64,000 nt of DNA from Gymnogyps californianus. Its lineage: Eukaryota > Chordata > Aves > Accipitriformes > Cathartidae. The number at the start of each line of letters is the position of its first letter. Positions within the stretch are counted from its first letter, which is position 1. This document shows positions 51,401-64,000 of the stretch, one piece after another. The translations under genes were made by a program, and so were the position numbers. The notes under the pieces were generated by a model. It worked only from the letters and a program-made list of their open reading frames with translations, ran no database searches and was not told where the DNA came from. The DNA lies in assembly GCF_018139145.2 (NCBI RefSeq), contig NC_059500.1, positions 49,346,663-49,410,662 on the forward strand, written 5' to 3'.

Positions 51401-53759
51401 AACTAAAAAATCTAATAATTACTTCAACAGAACTTTTTATACTTATTAGATTCCTGAGCACAATCAGCCTCTAAGAACTACTCTTAGCTCAGGTACTAGA
51501 TCATCACTTTCTGTGAGGCTGAACATGTAGTTCAAGTGAGTCCACTAGGCAAATGGAACTAATATTTCCTGCATATCAATCATATTTTATGTGAATTAAC
51601 ATTAAAAAAATGCTAATGGAGTTTCATCCTTTCGTATATATATGCTAAATGTGTGTTCTGAAAGCACAAAAGAGTTAAAACAAAAAAAAAAACCCACAAA
51701 AAACCAGAACCCACCACCACCTCATACAACACTACAAACTTTCATCAGGCATGTAAAATTTTTATCAGAAGAGTCATGAATAACATAGAAGGAGACTTGG
51801 AGAGAGGTTTCTTCAGCTTTTTGGTTTGTAAAACAAGAAAGCCGTAACACAACTTTAAAAAAACATTTTACACGGGGATGTTTCAGTAATTCAGTGTGCC
51901 TTGTACATTCCAGAATGATACCTTAAATTCCTTTATTCAGAGCTCCTGATTAGATTATGCTCTTCTAAAAAATCTCATATTTAAAGTGTAGTAAACTTCA
52001 GTAAATTATTAAATTAAACTAGAAATTCCTAAAGCAATAGGATGTTTTGACATGCACAAATTAAAACGAAACTGGATGACTTCAAGTGTCAGGAAGATTT
52101 GCAAAGTCCTGGTTAAGTTACAATACGTGCTCAGGCTCCCAAAAGAGTGCAGTGCATTTACTAGACCCTGTGAAAGAAAACTTGATGTCACACAGAGTCT
52201 GAAAGACTAACAGGGCCCTGACCATAAGCGTATAACCACTATATGAGCTGATCCTTTTCTGATCAAATGAGACCCTTAGTACTCAACAAAAGCTGAAAAA
52301 TTAGTGAATTATTTCATTATTGTGGCTCTGGCCTCCAAGGGCTTTCTTTGTCAAATTACCTGCAACACCTAGATAGGACAAAAGGCTTTCAAAATATTGG
52401 TGAACATACAAATTTAAGAGAGACAAGTATTGCAATGTCAGCTTTATGGTGACATTTACTGAGTGAACTATGGGTTTATTGGCCAATTTCAGTTAAGGGC
52501 CAGATCCAAAAGTGTGGTGTCTTAAAGCAAGGTGGCTTTAAAGGTTCCATGGGTCCCCCTCTAAAAAGCTGTACGAATTGAAGCAGTTACACCATCTGAA
52601 AAGGATGAAATGGAATCATTGCATCATCATAATATCACTTTGCTTTCCTAGTATCATCACATGTAGCAGGGAAACTCTGCTGGTGATTAACCACACTACT
52701 CTTGCCTATATTTTTAGTAAATTTTATTACTTACTATGCATTTTTAAGGTATCCTACCTTCCATTAAAAAAAAAAAAGGTCAATTGATTGCTTAACAAAA
52801 AGAGGGTCCTTCCTTTCCAAAAGGTAGCATTTCTGAAACAAGTCAACAAAAAACTCAAATTCTTGTAAAATGGGAGAGAGCTAGTTTAAGAAGCACATTT
52901 GTTTCTAAATCTCTTTCTTTAACTGAACCATTACGCAAACTGAAGAAAACAAAAGTTATTTGAAAAATCAAGATTATTATCATAACTTCCATTTAGCTGA
53001 CAATGAAGGTCTTTACCCTACTGTGTACTCACTTCACATTTTTAAAATTTGTTCAAGCACTAGTTTATTCAACACGCCAAACTGCTTCAGGGAGCCCAGT
53101 CTCTAGAGAAAACAGGTCCTTACTACGATCAACTAGAAAAAATGTGCCTTCACTACATAATGTGGGTTTCATAGACTTCCACAAAAAGTTTTTATACGTA
53201 ATTTAAAAACAACAACAATAAATAAATAAATATATGTTGGGTAAATATTAAGCAGTATGACTTAAATATGTAAAACCCAATAAAAACAAACATTAAGATG
53301 TAACTTGCTGACTGTATGCCCTTAAATCATGTCAACATTACAGGAATAAAATTATGAGTTAAGAACAGTGTTATGCTTCATGCCCTAACTCTGAATTTCC
53401 TGTCCTTTTATCTCTGCAAGTCTTACTCTCTAATATATTTTAAAGGGTTTATTTTTTTCATTTCTTGCATTAACTTTTATGCTTAAAGTAGAAAATGCAA
53501 GCAATCGGGCAATGGAAGTAGGTAAACACATGTATTTACAAAAACACATTACTGCAAAAACGTCACAGAAAGGAATGCAAAGGTTTGTTCTTTTTTTCCC
53601 AGTTGAAAAGTATGCAAACATGCACAATTATAGGAGAAGGCAGGGAAAAAGAGCATAAGCAAACCAACAGAAATCTATCTGATTTTATAAATTCCAGAAA
53701 GGCACAAAGTAAAGGAGACTGCTATGGTTTACAGCTACCCTTCTTTATCGCTCTCATTA
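48435..53759. other. Non-coding stretch, unassigned
   Basis: No supported exon or repeat. A minus-strand frame at about 49430-49624 has a fair acceptor (GTGTCTTTTCAG) and a weak donor but is not phase-compatible with the long frame of the exon at 48118-48434. An A-rich run lies near 51680-51710. The remainder is AT-rich and featureless. Confidence 0.45.
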
Positions 53760-54060
53760 TCCCCCTTTGGCCTGCGGAGGATCCACTCCTCCTCTGCTTG
53801 GACTAGTGAGGTGAGGTCTGACAGCTGAGAAATCTGCTGTGGGGACCAAGGGTGGAGATGATACCCAGCCTTGTGCTCCCAGTGACTTTCCTTCCAGTCA
53901 GTGCACCAGAAGCAGAGACTAAGAGGAGATATAGCATCCGAGACAGTTGTCTCCTGTGGAGGAAAGTTTGCCCGCTAGCTGGCACTGAATTCTCTGATGG
54001 TGGGGCGTCAGTCTGCCTGATCTCCCCGGATCCAGAGGGAAACATAAACCTCTAAACAAG
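53760..54060. other. GC-richer patch with open frames on both strands
   Basis: About 300 bases are clearly richer in G and C than the flanks. On the plus strand an ATG frame runs 53852-54055 and contains a possible acceptor GTGACTTTCCTTCCAG at 53882-53897, after which the frame reads APEAETKRRYSIRDSCLLWR and ends in ISPDPEGNINL. The minus strand is open across the same patch for 80 codons. Nothing is recognisable, and openness on both strands argues for composition rather than coding. It could be an exon, a regulatory element or an old insertion. Confidence 0.25.
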
Positions 54061-55839
54061 AGATTTTGCTTTACAAACACTTAAAGTACATCTTTTGAGG
54101 GGAATACTTACTTCCTCACTATTTTAAATGTAGTTTTATGCTTAAATAGATTCTCCAGGTTCAATCCACTTAAATGTCAGCACAAATTTCTTTTTTCTTT
54201 TCTTTTCTTTTTTTTAATGGGTGCACGTACTATTATGCACACTACACTGTAAGTGGGGGCATGCTGCACGTATACGCATTTCTGAGGTTGGCTGAGAAAG
54301 AGGCAGACTCCTGGAGACACTGCCCTAGGTCTTACTCTCTTGGTTTTTTTCCCTGTGAACTAGGCAGTGAGCTAGTGGTACAAAGTAAACACGAAACACC
54401 ACAAAAGACAACCAAAATCCTTCCACCTATCATCCTGATCAATTGAATTGCAACTCACAGGTAGCATCTACACATCTTGCACTATTTATCAAAGCTAATG
54501 CCTGAAGATCAGCACTGAATTTTCTCCTTATAAACAGTGCTTTACATACTTAGCCTGAAACACAAAACCAAACAGGTGTCAGAACAAGAAAATAATTATT
54601 CACAACAGTATACCTTATAGGTATAAATTTAAAATGTCAAGAAAATATCAGGAAGATGACAATCTGGATTGCATGAATTCATTCGCCATTTAAATATCTG
54701 AGCTAGCCTCATTCAGGCACAGCTATGCTTTAATCCCCTCCAAAAATTTCTCAGCAAATTCACAGTCTCAGAACAAACAGACGTTCCCTTTATGTTTAAC
54801 CCACAGTTTAGCAGGGAATAACAGAAGCTTCCCAGCTCTCTTTCTTGAAATAACTTCTTCAAAAGGCAGGAGGAAGCACCTTCTGGCCTGACTAAAAGTC
54901 CTTGAGTCTGGAAAGAAGTGAATTTGTCTGCCTTTGTAGAGAATATTCCTTTTCTTCTATAAAGCCAGCAAAATTGTGTCCTTGGCTCTGTTCTTTTGTA
55001 AAAACTTTTTCTCAGGGTTAAATGTCCTAGTCTATAATATCTAGTTCTCAAAATAAGAGCCTGTCTAGCACTCCCAATACTTTTATTTCTACTGCAGCAT
55101 TAGCAGTATACATAATAATATACAAAAGTTTCTTTTAATTTGATGTGCTGAAAATGTCACTTTGAGAGGTGTGGGAAGAAGGCAAAAGAAACGGGTGTGT
55201 AGAAAACAGGAAGCAAACATATGCAGCTGGTGAATAAAACTCACTGCATATTACCAATGAAACACATTTTGAAAGACCACTGCAAAGACATCTAATAAGG
55301 AAAATGGCATCACATGGCTGTCTCCCAACACACAGTTGCCCTCCACAGCAACTGAGGCCTTTCTGAAACATTCAGTTTCAGGAAACCCCACATACCATTT
55401 TGCAAAGAAAATAAAAGACTAGCTCGTTCCAGTATTTCTCCTTCAAAACCTGAACATAATGAAATGTAGGCATTCACTTCCTTTTTCTCTGTTAAACTGC
55501 TGCAGTCAGAGAATGAATGCATGATGATTTTTTACAGGGCAAACTTGAACCTATACTTTAGACTTGTTTCGTTATCCAAATCATTAGTTTCTCTAAATCA
55601 ATTTCCAATTAGTTGCTCTAGGAGGTACAATTGTTGCACTGGCCTGAGCATTTAGGATAAGAGATGAATACAGCTTCAGGTTCCAAGTGTCTTGTTTTCA
55701 GTCCTGGGAACTGAGGACCCTTGTTTGTGAGCTGGTAGTTCCAGTACCTCACCAGAAACACATTTCTAATGCCATAGAAATGCAAACCATGAAGGAAAAA
55801 AAGGAAAGGAGATTAGCTTCCTGAAAACATGACCCTCCT
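54061..55839. other. Non-coding stretch, unassigned
   Basis: Nothing beyond short chance open frames was found on either strand. Confidence 0.5.
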
Positions 55840-56655
55840 TTTTTGCGACTCAGCCAATGACTTGAAAGATTTGTTTTGTGCTTAACATCGGAACAAACCT
55901 GCGGTCATTTAGGAACTTCATGGTTTCCATTAAACCGCACAGCATGGACATTTGGAATTTCATGGCAACTGTGAAGTGAGAATGTAGATCTTGCTTTTCC
56001 AAAGCACTGGCCTCTGCCGAGAGCTAACACCCACACACATTCACTCACATTCCTTAGCCAATTCATGTCATTAAGGAGACTTTAAGAACAGACAAAACAA
56101 AGCAAAAAAAACCCCAAAACCCAACCCCACTTAAACCTCTTTCTTAAGCACTTGAAAGCAAAATACAAGTGGAAATGTAATGTTTAAATGCAGCAAATGC
56201 ATTGTGTCCATCTACAGTGTTTATAGCATTAACTCTGCAACTACACTGAAAAGCTTAAGTATTGGAAACCACCTAATTACCCAAACATTTACCTCTCTGC
56301 AGGTGTAAATACATGGGCCTAATAAGCCTTCCCACTGTGAAAGCAGTTACTTAAATTATATTAAAATATTAAAAACTATTTAATGAGCTTTTTTCCCCTA
56401 AAGTAAATTGAGTGTGTGCCTTAACCTGCTTCAGGCAAAGGAAGTTTCAAACATATTGGTTTTGAAACTAGCCATTATTTCCCATGTTGCAAAAACGGCA
56501 ATTTTATTTCCCAACAGCAAATGAAACTGTCAGGAAAATTTAGATGCAATAAAATAGGGTGGTTAAACCAACATGCTGGATTTGGAATAAAACTGAATTA
56601 AAGGAATTAAAATTAAGCATTATGTCAGTCAAACTTTATAAAAACTATCTGAAAT

Positions 56656-56666
56656 GGGGGGGGGGG
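56656..56666. repeat. G11 homopolymer
   Basis: Eleven consecutive G residues followed by AGGATGTTGGTGGGG. The run could take part in a G-quadruplex with the neighbouring G clusters, and its length is prone to sequencing error. Confidence 0.95.
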
Positions 56667-57083
56667 AGGATGTTGGTGGGGCTTTTTTCACAAAAGTTAG
56701 GTTTTGGACTTGGTGAAGTCCACCCATAACTACCCATTTTATGTCCATCAACAGTGTCACATTTGAAATTTGTGCAATGAAAAATATTTTGCATAAAATG
56801 TGTTGCTTCTGGCAACATTTCTGCCTAAATAAAAAGTTGTCAGGCAGTGTGTGACTTTAGTGGTACAGAGTTTTAAAATGGTGGCTTCAGTCCAAGGCTA
56901 GCTAATAACGGCTGACATGCACTGGAATCTTGAGGCCTAAATCAACATTGTTTTCACAGCTGTAATTAAGCCACCTAATCAGAAGCACATTTTGACGGGA
57001 CAGTTTCTGGAAGCCAGACATTACAATTTCTTATGCCTGGAGCGCAGTGGCTCATGAGAGGTCCTCATTTAATTTCAGGTTTT

Positions 57084-57104
57084 AAAAAAAAAAAAAAAAA
57101 AAAA
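57084..57104. repeat. A21 homopolymer
   Basis: Twenty-one consecutive A residues after TTTCAGGTTTT. No retrotransposed body could be recognised upstream, so it is reported as a homopolymer rather than as a retroelement tail. Confidence 0.95.
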
Positions 57105-57360
57105 GGCTGTAAAATGAAAAGACTATAAAAAAAGCAGTGTACGGCTGTTGAAATGAAGCAGGCCTATGTGTTCATGCCTTGACCAACCCTGCATCCCACC
57201 CTCCTTCGGCTCTCTGCCGAGTCCCCAGCTCTCAAGTGGCAGCTGCACACAGTGAGATTGAGGGCTTCTGCCAAAGTCAACAGATGAGCTGGTCTGAACT
57301 GGCTCTCTGTGTGTTCTGATTGTAAATTGTGCTGGTGATGATTAGAGAACTCTAACACAG

Positions 57361-60300
57361 GATGTCGACTCTTAAAACTGTCCAGAGAAAATAATTTTTA
57401 TTTTTTTTTAAGTTCAGGAAATTTTTTTAAACTTCTTTTGTGGCTTGGTACATAGTGTTGTGTCTATAACTTTCAGATGATTCAAACATGAATTCACACA
57501 AATTAAGTAACTATATTATTAAAAAAATACACCGTTACTTGCTCACAGCAAGATCCTTCATTTGGGGATGTTTACATAGCAGTGTTGCTGCTGAATGCAA
57601 TTCTCTGACTAGTACACTCCAGCAGTCTTGTGCTTCTACCACCTGCCGGTGGAAGATACCCCTGAAATTCAGACTATCAACTATTTTTGTTGTGTGACTA
57701 TCACTTCAAGACATTGTCATACCTGAAACGCCTAAACTGTTTTGCTCTTTTTCTGGAGCGCAGCTACATTAGTAACTTTAACATAAACTTTCAACCCCAG
57801 AGGCCATTGTAAAACTATCAATATGAAGGCACCAGTCACTGGGGTCTGATTACATTTAGTTCTGCATTTTAATTACATATGGATTCTATTAACTGAACCT
57901 TTTGCCTTATAGGCAACATTTTAATCAAATTACTATAATTTTCAAATATGTTACAATAGTCTGACAAGTTAAAAGTTCACATACCTAGAATACTGAGTAT
58001 CAAAAAATTTTTGCATAGAAAAGGAAGTATTCTTTACAAAATAGCAAATGTGTTGTTGGATTACTGTAACTGTTTTTGAACACCTTGCCCTAAGTTACAT
58101 AATGTGATATTGTAATATTGGTTTCATTTTTTTTTTTTATTGGTACTACCTAATAAGCAAATAGTTTAAACTACATGATTTATACTGTTTGGTTACCGCT
58201 ATTACTTGTGTAAGCAATACCACATGACAAGGTCAGCATTTGCAGTAGGATACCTGCATTCCTTGGCTATGCAGTAAGGCTGGCAAGTGATGCCCAATTG
58301 CTTAAAATCAGGTAAGAAATGCAAATATTTCAGTAAAAAAATAGTTTCTGGAAGATATTACTGCTTTGTGGATTCAGCCTGATAGAGACTTCACGCTTAG
58401 TAAATATTACGAGTACAGTTTTCTATTTTTGCCTATACTGATATTTCCACTCTTTCATGTCTATTATCATCTCAATAGTTGGGAAATTGTCCTTGTGGGC
58501 CTGTCAGATTTTTCTTTACTTACTATCACTTTAAGAACATCCATATGTTTCACAGTAAATAAACCATGCACTGGTAATTAACAGTAGTGAGCAAAAGTTA
58601 CAATTATTTGAGGTCCGTATCTTACTGAATTCTGCCCTAGACTACTTCCAAGAAAACACTGAAAGACAGAGGGTAACAATAAAAATAACAAGTCTCATTA
58701 TTTTCTGCAAGGCAAATTAAGAACTAGTATCTCCAAATCTTTCACAAAATCAGTTCAATTCCAAATCTTTCAAAAAATGTTTTCAGTTCAACTGTGCATC
58801 AGGCTAACATGAAGTAGTGGAAAAGCCAAGCAGAGTTTTCATCCAGGACCTATCTGCTTCTTGCAACATCTGGGAAGAATTCCCCCAGCTACATCAGTCA
58901 TTCCATGTCCTAACACAAGAGATATGGCTCCAGCCCATGAAAGGCGCTCTCTGACATTTAACACGACACCGATGGAGTGAATGCCTTTCTCCTATGCAGC
59001 AAGTGAAAAGGCAAATAGGTTTTTTTTTCTTTGTCTCCAGTTCGGTCCTAATAATTCTAAATGTAAGACATTGCATCCCTGTTAGATGCAGGTCTCAGCC
59101 TTGAAACAGATTGCACTGGTGACAAGGAAACAAAGGGTATGGGGGAAAGACATGTAAAACCACTGCCCTGACCAGCCTGGCTAAGTAGGAAGAAACTGTC
59201 AGTGGTGTAGTTAACTGATAAGTTTGAGTTTTAAATATTTCTTTTCTTCCCCCCCCAAGAATGGGGTTCAAGTAGATCATGAGAACTGAGAGCTGACTGC
59301 TCTGAGTAGGAAGAAAAGTGTACATTTTCCTTAATACAGTTCTTCAACACAAAAATATGACAGCGTATGTCAATTACTAGCAGCTCAACAATAAATATGG
59401 ATTTTTCACGCATAAGATCATTCAACTTGCTTCTCTCACCTTACCAAAACCTACAATTCCTGTATTTTCATTACTTTAAGTGATATCACTAGGCATTTTC
59501 AGACAAAGGACAGACACAGCCACAACTGTGGGGGAAAAAAAAAGTAAAGATGATGCAAAGCTACATAAAGCAATGAGTGATTTCATTTTCAACCCCAGTT
59601 AGGAGAAGCATCCAAAGACAACAGTTGTTTTCATGGTTAGAGAACTCTGCTTTTCTTACAGATCTTCACTTCACCCCACTCACCCATCTGAAACTCACCT
59701 TCTCCTCCTTTCAGTTAAAGTTATCCATTTGGCTCCCCAAATTTCCATTTCTCCAGTGCACACAAAGCTTTTCTCTCTTCATCGTCTTTACAAATTACTG
59801 TATTTTCCCCTTCATTTTCTACTCTCCTTTGATTCTGAAGTGAAAGCAGAAAAAGGAAGGAATATCACCAGATCAGCTGCACATTCAGGATCAGAGAAAC
59901 ACCTGACCCCTTGTAATATAACAGCAGCTTCTTTTGTTTGCCAAAACTGATACCAGAATATTTTAAATTCTTAAAATTCTGATAGCAGTACTGACATCAG
60001 GTACAAAATCTCAGGGCTGAAAGCTACAAAAATACTTTCTGGAGAAATTTAATAATGAATTGAACTCTGCCAGTTCCTCATATATGTCAGGTCACACTGG
60101 AAAATACAGTGTCACTGCATCCACTCCCCACAACACTGTGCTTCCAGCAACAAACTCTTTAGCAGTACAGACACCATGGATTCACATGCTTGCCCTGGGA
60201 CTAATATGATGCCACATGTTGCCCCATAGCACCCACAAAGTAATTGCTTATGACTATACTACTGCACAGTACAGCACTTAAAAGCTCTCAGTTCAAAGCC

Positions 60301-63300
60301 TACTTAATACTGCAACTCTGAATGAAAGTGCAAGTATAGTAATAAACAAATGTATCTGAAGAAGAAGTAAAACGGATCAAAGCAGCAGAACCCAGTACTG
60401 TTAAAGTAACTGGCAAGTGTTCATTTAATAGGAAACCTTGAAGCACAGTCCAGTTTGTGATGTTTATATTCCTAGATGTTGCTGAACAAGAAATAGGCAG
60501 GAAAAAAGAAATACAAGAACATTTTAGCTGGTGTCTTCTCTGCTTATATACAGATCATGTGTACAGTTAGTTACTACCAGAGAAATATTTCCACTAAACC
60601 CACCTTCCAAGCATATTAAGCTTCCTAAGGAAAATCATAAGAAGGCATAAAGGCAGAGGCATGTAAAGGGAAACAATACAATTTCTTAAATTTCATGGAG
60701 AAAATGGCAGTGCCAGTCCAGTACTGAGTTCAGTGCTCAGTGAAATAATTGTCCATATTATTTCATGCTAGAGGCTGACTGCTGGCTTCTCTGTTCCTCC
60801 TCTGGCAACCTACATCCTTACAGTCAAGACTACACATGCTCATATCAATGACATCTTCTTAGCTGAACTCTTATTATTAGCTCTACCAATTATAGATATG
60901 ACCCTTAACGTGGGGATGCAGCAAGTTATGAAGGACAGATTTGTGACTGTGGTACTTGCACTTCAGAGAAAGTAAATTTTAAAAAACAAGGAAATGCACA
61001 GAAGTGAAACTGTTATGGTTGCAAAGAAAGACTATTACAAAATGTTAATGGTTTGATAACAGAAATAAAAGAAAAAGACATTTTAGAAATGTAAGGAAAA
61101 TTTCAGAAGCATTTGGTAAAGGAAAAATAAAACAGGTGAAATTAAAAAAAAAACCAAAACAAAACAGAAAAGAGATACAGGAATAGGGAACAATAGAAAA
61201 AAAGAAGGTTTAGGTAGAAAACCAATAATCTGTATTTCAGCCATACTGAATTTTAAAGAGTTGCAAGAATGAAAAATGCACAGGGCCTTTCTCTGCACAG
61301 AGGAAGAATCATCAGAGATGAGTATGACGGACAGATAGCTGGACACTAACGAAGAGTACAGAGACATTCCGCTATTGACTCCCCTTCACCCCACATAATA
61401 ATTCTCTTCTCTGTAAGCAGTGTTTCAGCGTTCATCTCACCTCTGTCCATCATAATCATATCCCTTCCTGTTCCTCTGTTGGCATTAACATGAGCACACA
61501 TAGCAATCTCAGAATCTAAACACTATTGACTGGAAGGAAAGCGGTTGGACTAGAAGCAGACTGGAGGATGGAGACGTCAATTCAGAGTCTTAGATAAAAG
61601 ATGAGGAGTCAGAATCACTGATGTTGCCTTGTGGCATCAGTTTTGTTTTTACAATTATCAGCAAAACCCAAAGCAACAGAAGAGGAAAAAAGTGGTGTGA
61701 ATAGAAAGAAAGGCAACGTAGTTAGCAAATTTCAGGACAAAAAGGTCAATTAGGAAAGCAATACCTTCTGAACATGGAAAAGATCAATACTGATGAATGG
61801 CCCAAACTTGGATCCAATTGACAGTTGGGAGAGCAAGAACCTTATGCAACTAGCATACAAGACATCAAGAGACAGCCACAACATAGTGAGATAAAACCCA
61901 ATCTTATAAGGTAAGAGTTCACACATGGTATACACCTGAAAGACTTTTCAAAAATGTGTTTCAGCACTGGGCAATAGGTTACCGTTCGAGGAACACAAGC
62001 ATACGTCATATGAAGACCTGCAATTAATACAGTCCAGGTGCTGCGTTTGTCTCCTACGTGAAAAGTTTTGCCTGCAATGTTACTAGAACTGGATATGTGA
62101 TTGAACACAGTGGATTGAAACCAACAAAGTGTGTACAATTCTGAAACCAAATAGATGCTCAAGAAAGTCATTACTCCCTTTTGTTGAAAATAATCAAGAA
62201 AAAAAATCTGTTCTACTTTTTTTAATACAGAAAGAAATTTAGTGCAAAACTTCTTCCTCAAAATCAGAACAGAACAGTATCAGCTGAAACTGTAAAATAT
62301 AAGTCACTCCAGAAAGCTATGATGCCTGAAGTTATTAAAAGTCATGCTTGATGCAACTTTTGCAAATGTTAGGGACAAGCTTTACAGAAAACCCAAATAC
62401 TACGAAATATACCATAAACACTTATACCTTTTTCATGGAAACTTATCATTCTGAATTTTTTGCCTTTACATTAAAATTAGGTTCAAATTAAACTGCATCT
62501 AAAGGAAGAACTATTTTTCTCCCCAGAGGGTTTTACAGAAGGGCCAACAGATCCTACTACAATGCAAAAAGTATCATCTTTACATTGATACTGTAGGCAG
62601 ACTCAAATTACTTAAAAAGCACTGCATTTAATCACAGGCATCAGAGAGCTATGGGGTCAAGGTGTTTGTTTTCACTGTAACATATCAAGCCACTGCATAG
62701 CTCTTCATAGACAGGACTAGCATAATCTTTGCTAAAATCTCTCTCAATCCAAATGAAAGCAAACCTCGCTACAGCAAGTTTGGCAGACTTCCCAATCCTT
62801 AGTACACAAGTGGTCATCTTGATTTAAACAACAAAAACAATCATAACAGGCAAAGCAGCAACCCAATTACACTGGGCACAGGCTCAGCAGGACACATGTA
62901 AACCTAGTAGAAAACATAAAGAAAGCCTGGTTGGGGGAGAAAAGAAGCAATTTCAGTGAAGCAATTTCATTTAGTTTCTTAGACAGGTTGTGCAGTCACA
63001 AATAAAACAAAGCTTTCATTCAACAATTATCATCTCAAGATCTTAAAACTGAAATTCAGCACTGATTAATATATTTTCTATTTGCGCTAAATTCCCATTG
63101 TGCTGATCCAATTTAGAAGCAGGATAAGAAATTAATGTAATTCTGTTGGAAACAAGCAAAGCCACAGCCACAGCTTTTGAATATACATTTGTCGATGTGT
63201 TTATGTCATTTGCATTAGTGACGGCTCTCTTCTTACAGATCTTCTGCTTCAAAAAGAAAGACAAACAATCCTCATTTTCTTTATGGTCCTTTGCTTCACA

Positions 63301-64000
63301 GTAAAAAAAGAAGAGAAAGGAGGAAGGAGAGGAGAACAAAAAAAAAAACCAAACTGCAAAGCTTTCTCCTTTATCCTATGTGGAAAAGTAAAGAAAGATA
63401 GAGAAGAAATACATCAAGTGTATGCAAGTTGCACAGCTTACACAGTCTCATTCTGGACATACTTGGCTACATATTTATGACAGTTTATGTGTCTGGCCTC
63501 CTGCCTGTGTGACACAAATACATCTGCATTCAGTAATCCCCCAGAGTGAGATCTCAGATCTGAAGAATCACCTTATTAGCCTTAAACAAGTCCAAGTATC
63601 TTTGTGGGCTGTTGCCCACATTTTAGACAAGAAATGATTTCTGAAATTGGATTTTAACCTTGCAACTTTAGTGAGAAGTATTATTCATAACCACAATTGT
63701 CTAAAAAAAATCACGTCTCCTAATAAGTATTTTGTTTACATGCACAGCTAGTAACATTCTGTTTTAACATGGTGCTATATCTTTACATGGTTAAATTCTT
63801 CAGGCACAAAACTCAATCATTTACAGTACTGCCAAAAACAAAGAAATCACAACATATACTTCTCCAGTGACAGCAGCAATGAACAGGTCCTTGTAGAAGA
63901 TACAGTAGTAAAATTAATCCTTGTGTTAACTTTTATCACTCCCTTTCTCTTCTGAAAAAGTCTCAGAAGGTTTCTGTTGACACTAGTTTTATTGCTCTAT
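57361..64000. other. Non-coding stretch to end of window
   Basis: No gene or repeat family is supported. Open frames such as 61842-62261 (minus, 139 codons) have no motifs or paired splice sites. Small A-rich and T-rich runs occur (for example 58128-58139 and 63339-63350). The stretch may continue the intron or intergenic DNA of the preceding region. Confidence 0.5.

Larger units (their letters stand above)
55840..57360. other. Possible conserved non-coding block
   Basis: This stretch combines moderate complexity, few simple repeats and several dense TAATTA/ATTAAG-type motifs (for example GCTGTAATTAAGCCACCTAA at about 56959-56978) with no open reading frame of note. Such texture is typical of developmental enhancers in bird and mammal gene deserts, but this is an impression and conservation cannot be seen here. 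It also contains an 11-base G run (56656-56666) and a 21-base A run (57084-57104). Confidence 0.2.

Noticed and set aside
57084..57104. Poly-A run as evidence of a processed pseudogene
   Set aside because: No cDNA-like or SINE-like body is recognisable upstream of the run.
61842..62261. 139-codon minus-strand frame rich in Cys, Phe and Ser
   Set aside because: No domain, no splice pair, and the length is within chance for a window of this size.
1..64000. CRISPR arrays, operons, tRNA or rRNA genes
   Set aside because: No regularly spaced repeats and no recognisable RNA gene; the sequence is clearly vertebrate nuclear DNA.

Overview
The window is vertebrate nuclear DNA, almost certainly from a bird. 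It is AT-rich and CpG-poor, with no operons, no Shine-Dalgarno-spaced genes and no continuous coding sequence. Three sizeable CR1 LINE copies carry the bird-type 3' end (TTCCAACCT...ATTCTGTGATTCTGTGAT) and CR1 reverse-transcriptase motifs. CR1 is the dominant avian retrotransposon. I cannot name the species.

Layout: 1-9943 is non-coding and contains a perfect small hairpin, a degraded sauropsid-type repeat and a ~390-bp polypyrimidine (CTTT-rich) tract. 9944-10618 is a 5'-truncated CR1 on the minus strand. 10619-28754 is mostly unassigned, with simple repeats, two MIR-like SINE remnants, one short CpG-rich segment (22620-22885) and, at 26086-26295, a decayed fragment that resembles a non-CR1 LINE reverse transcriptase. 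28755-30588 is the longest CR1 (plus strand, EN-RT linker through 3' end, with an internal deletion of about 80 bp in the RT). 37470-38667 is a third, more decayed CR1 on the plus strand.

The right-hand part (38668-64000) is probably intron or intergenic DNA of a minus-strand gene. The best protein-coding evidence is a candidate terminal exon at 42170-42396 (minus): good splice acceptor, 74 in-frame codons, TAA stop, and higher GC than its flanks. A second, weaker candidate is 48118-48434 (minus), with a strong acceptor and a TGA stop. Both acceptors have the same phase, so they could be alternative last exons. I recognise neither protein. Two further segments (53760-54060 and 55840-57360) differ in composition from their surroundings and deserve a conservation check.

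No multi-gene system, CRISPR array, RNA gene or complete gene can be supported. The most unusual items are the non-CR1 RT fossil, the two candidate minus-strand exons and the isolated CpG-rich block.
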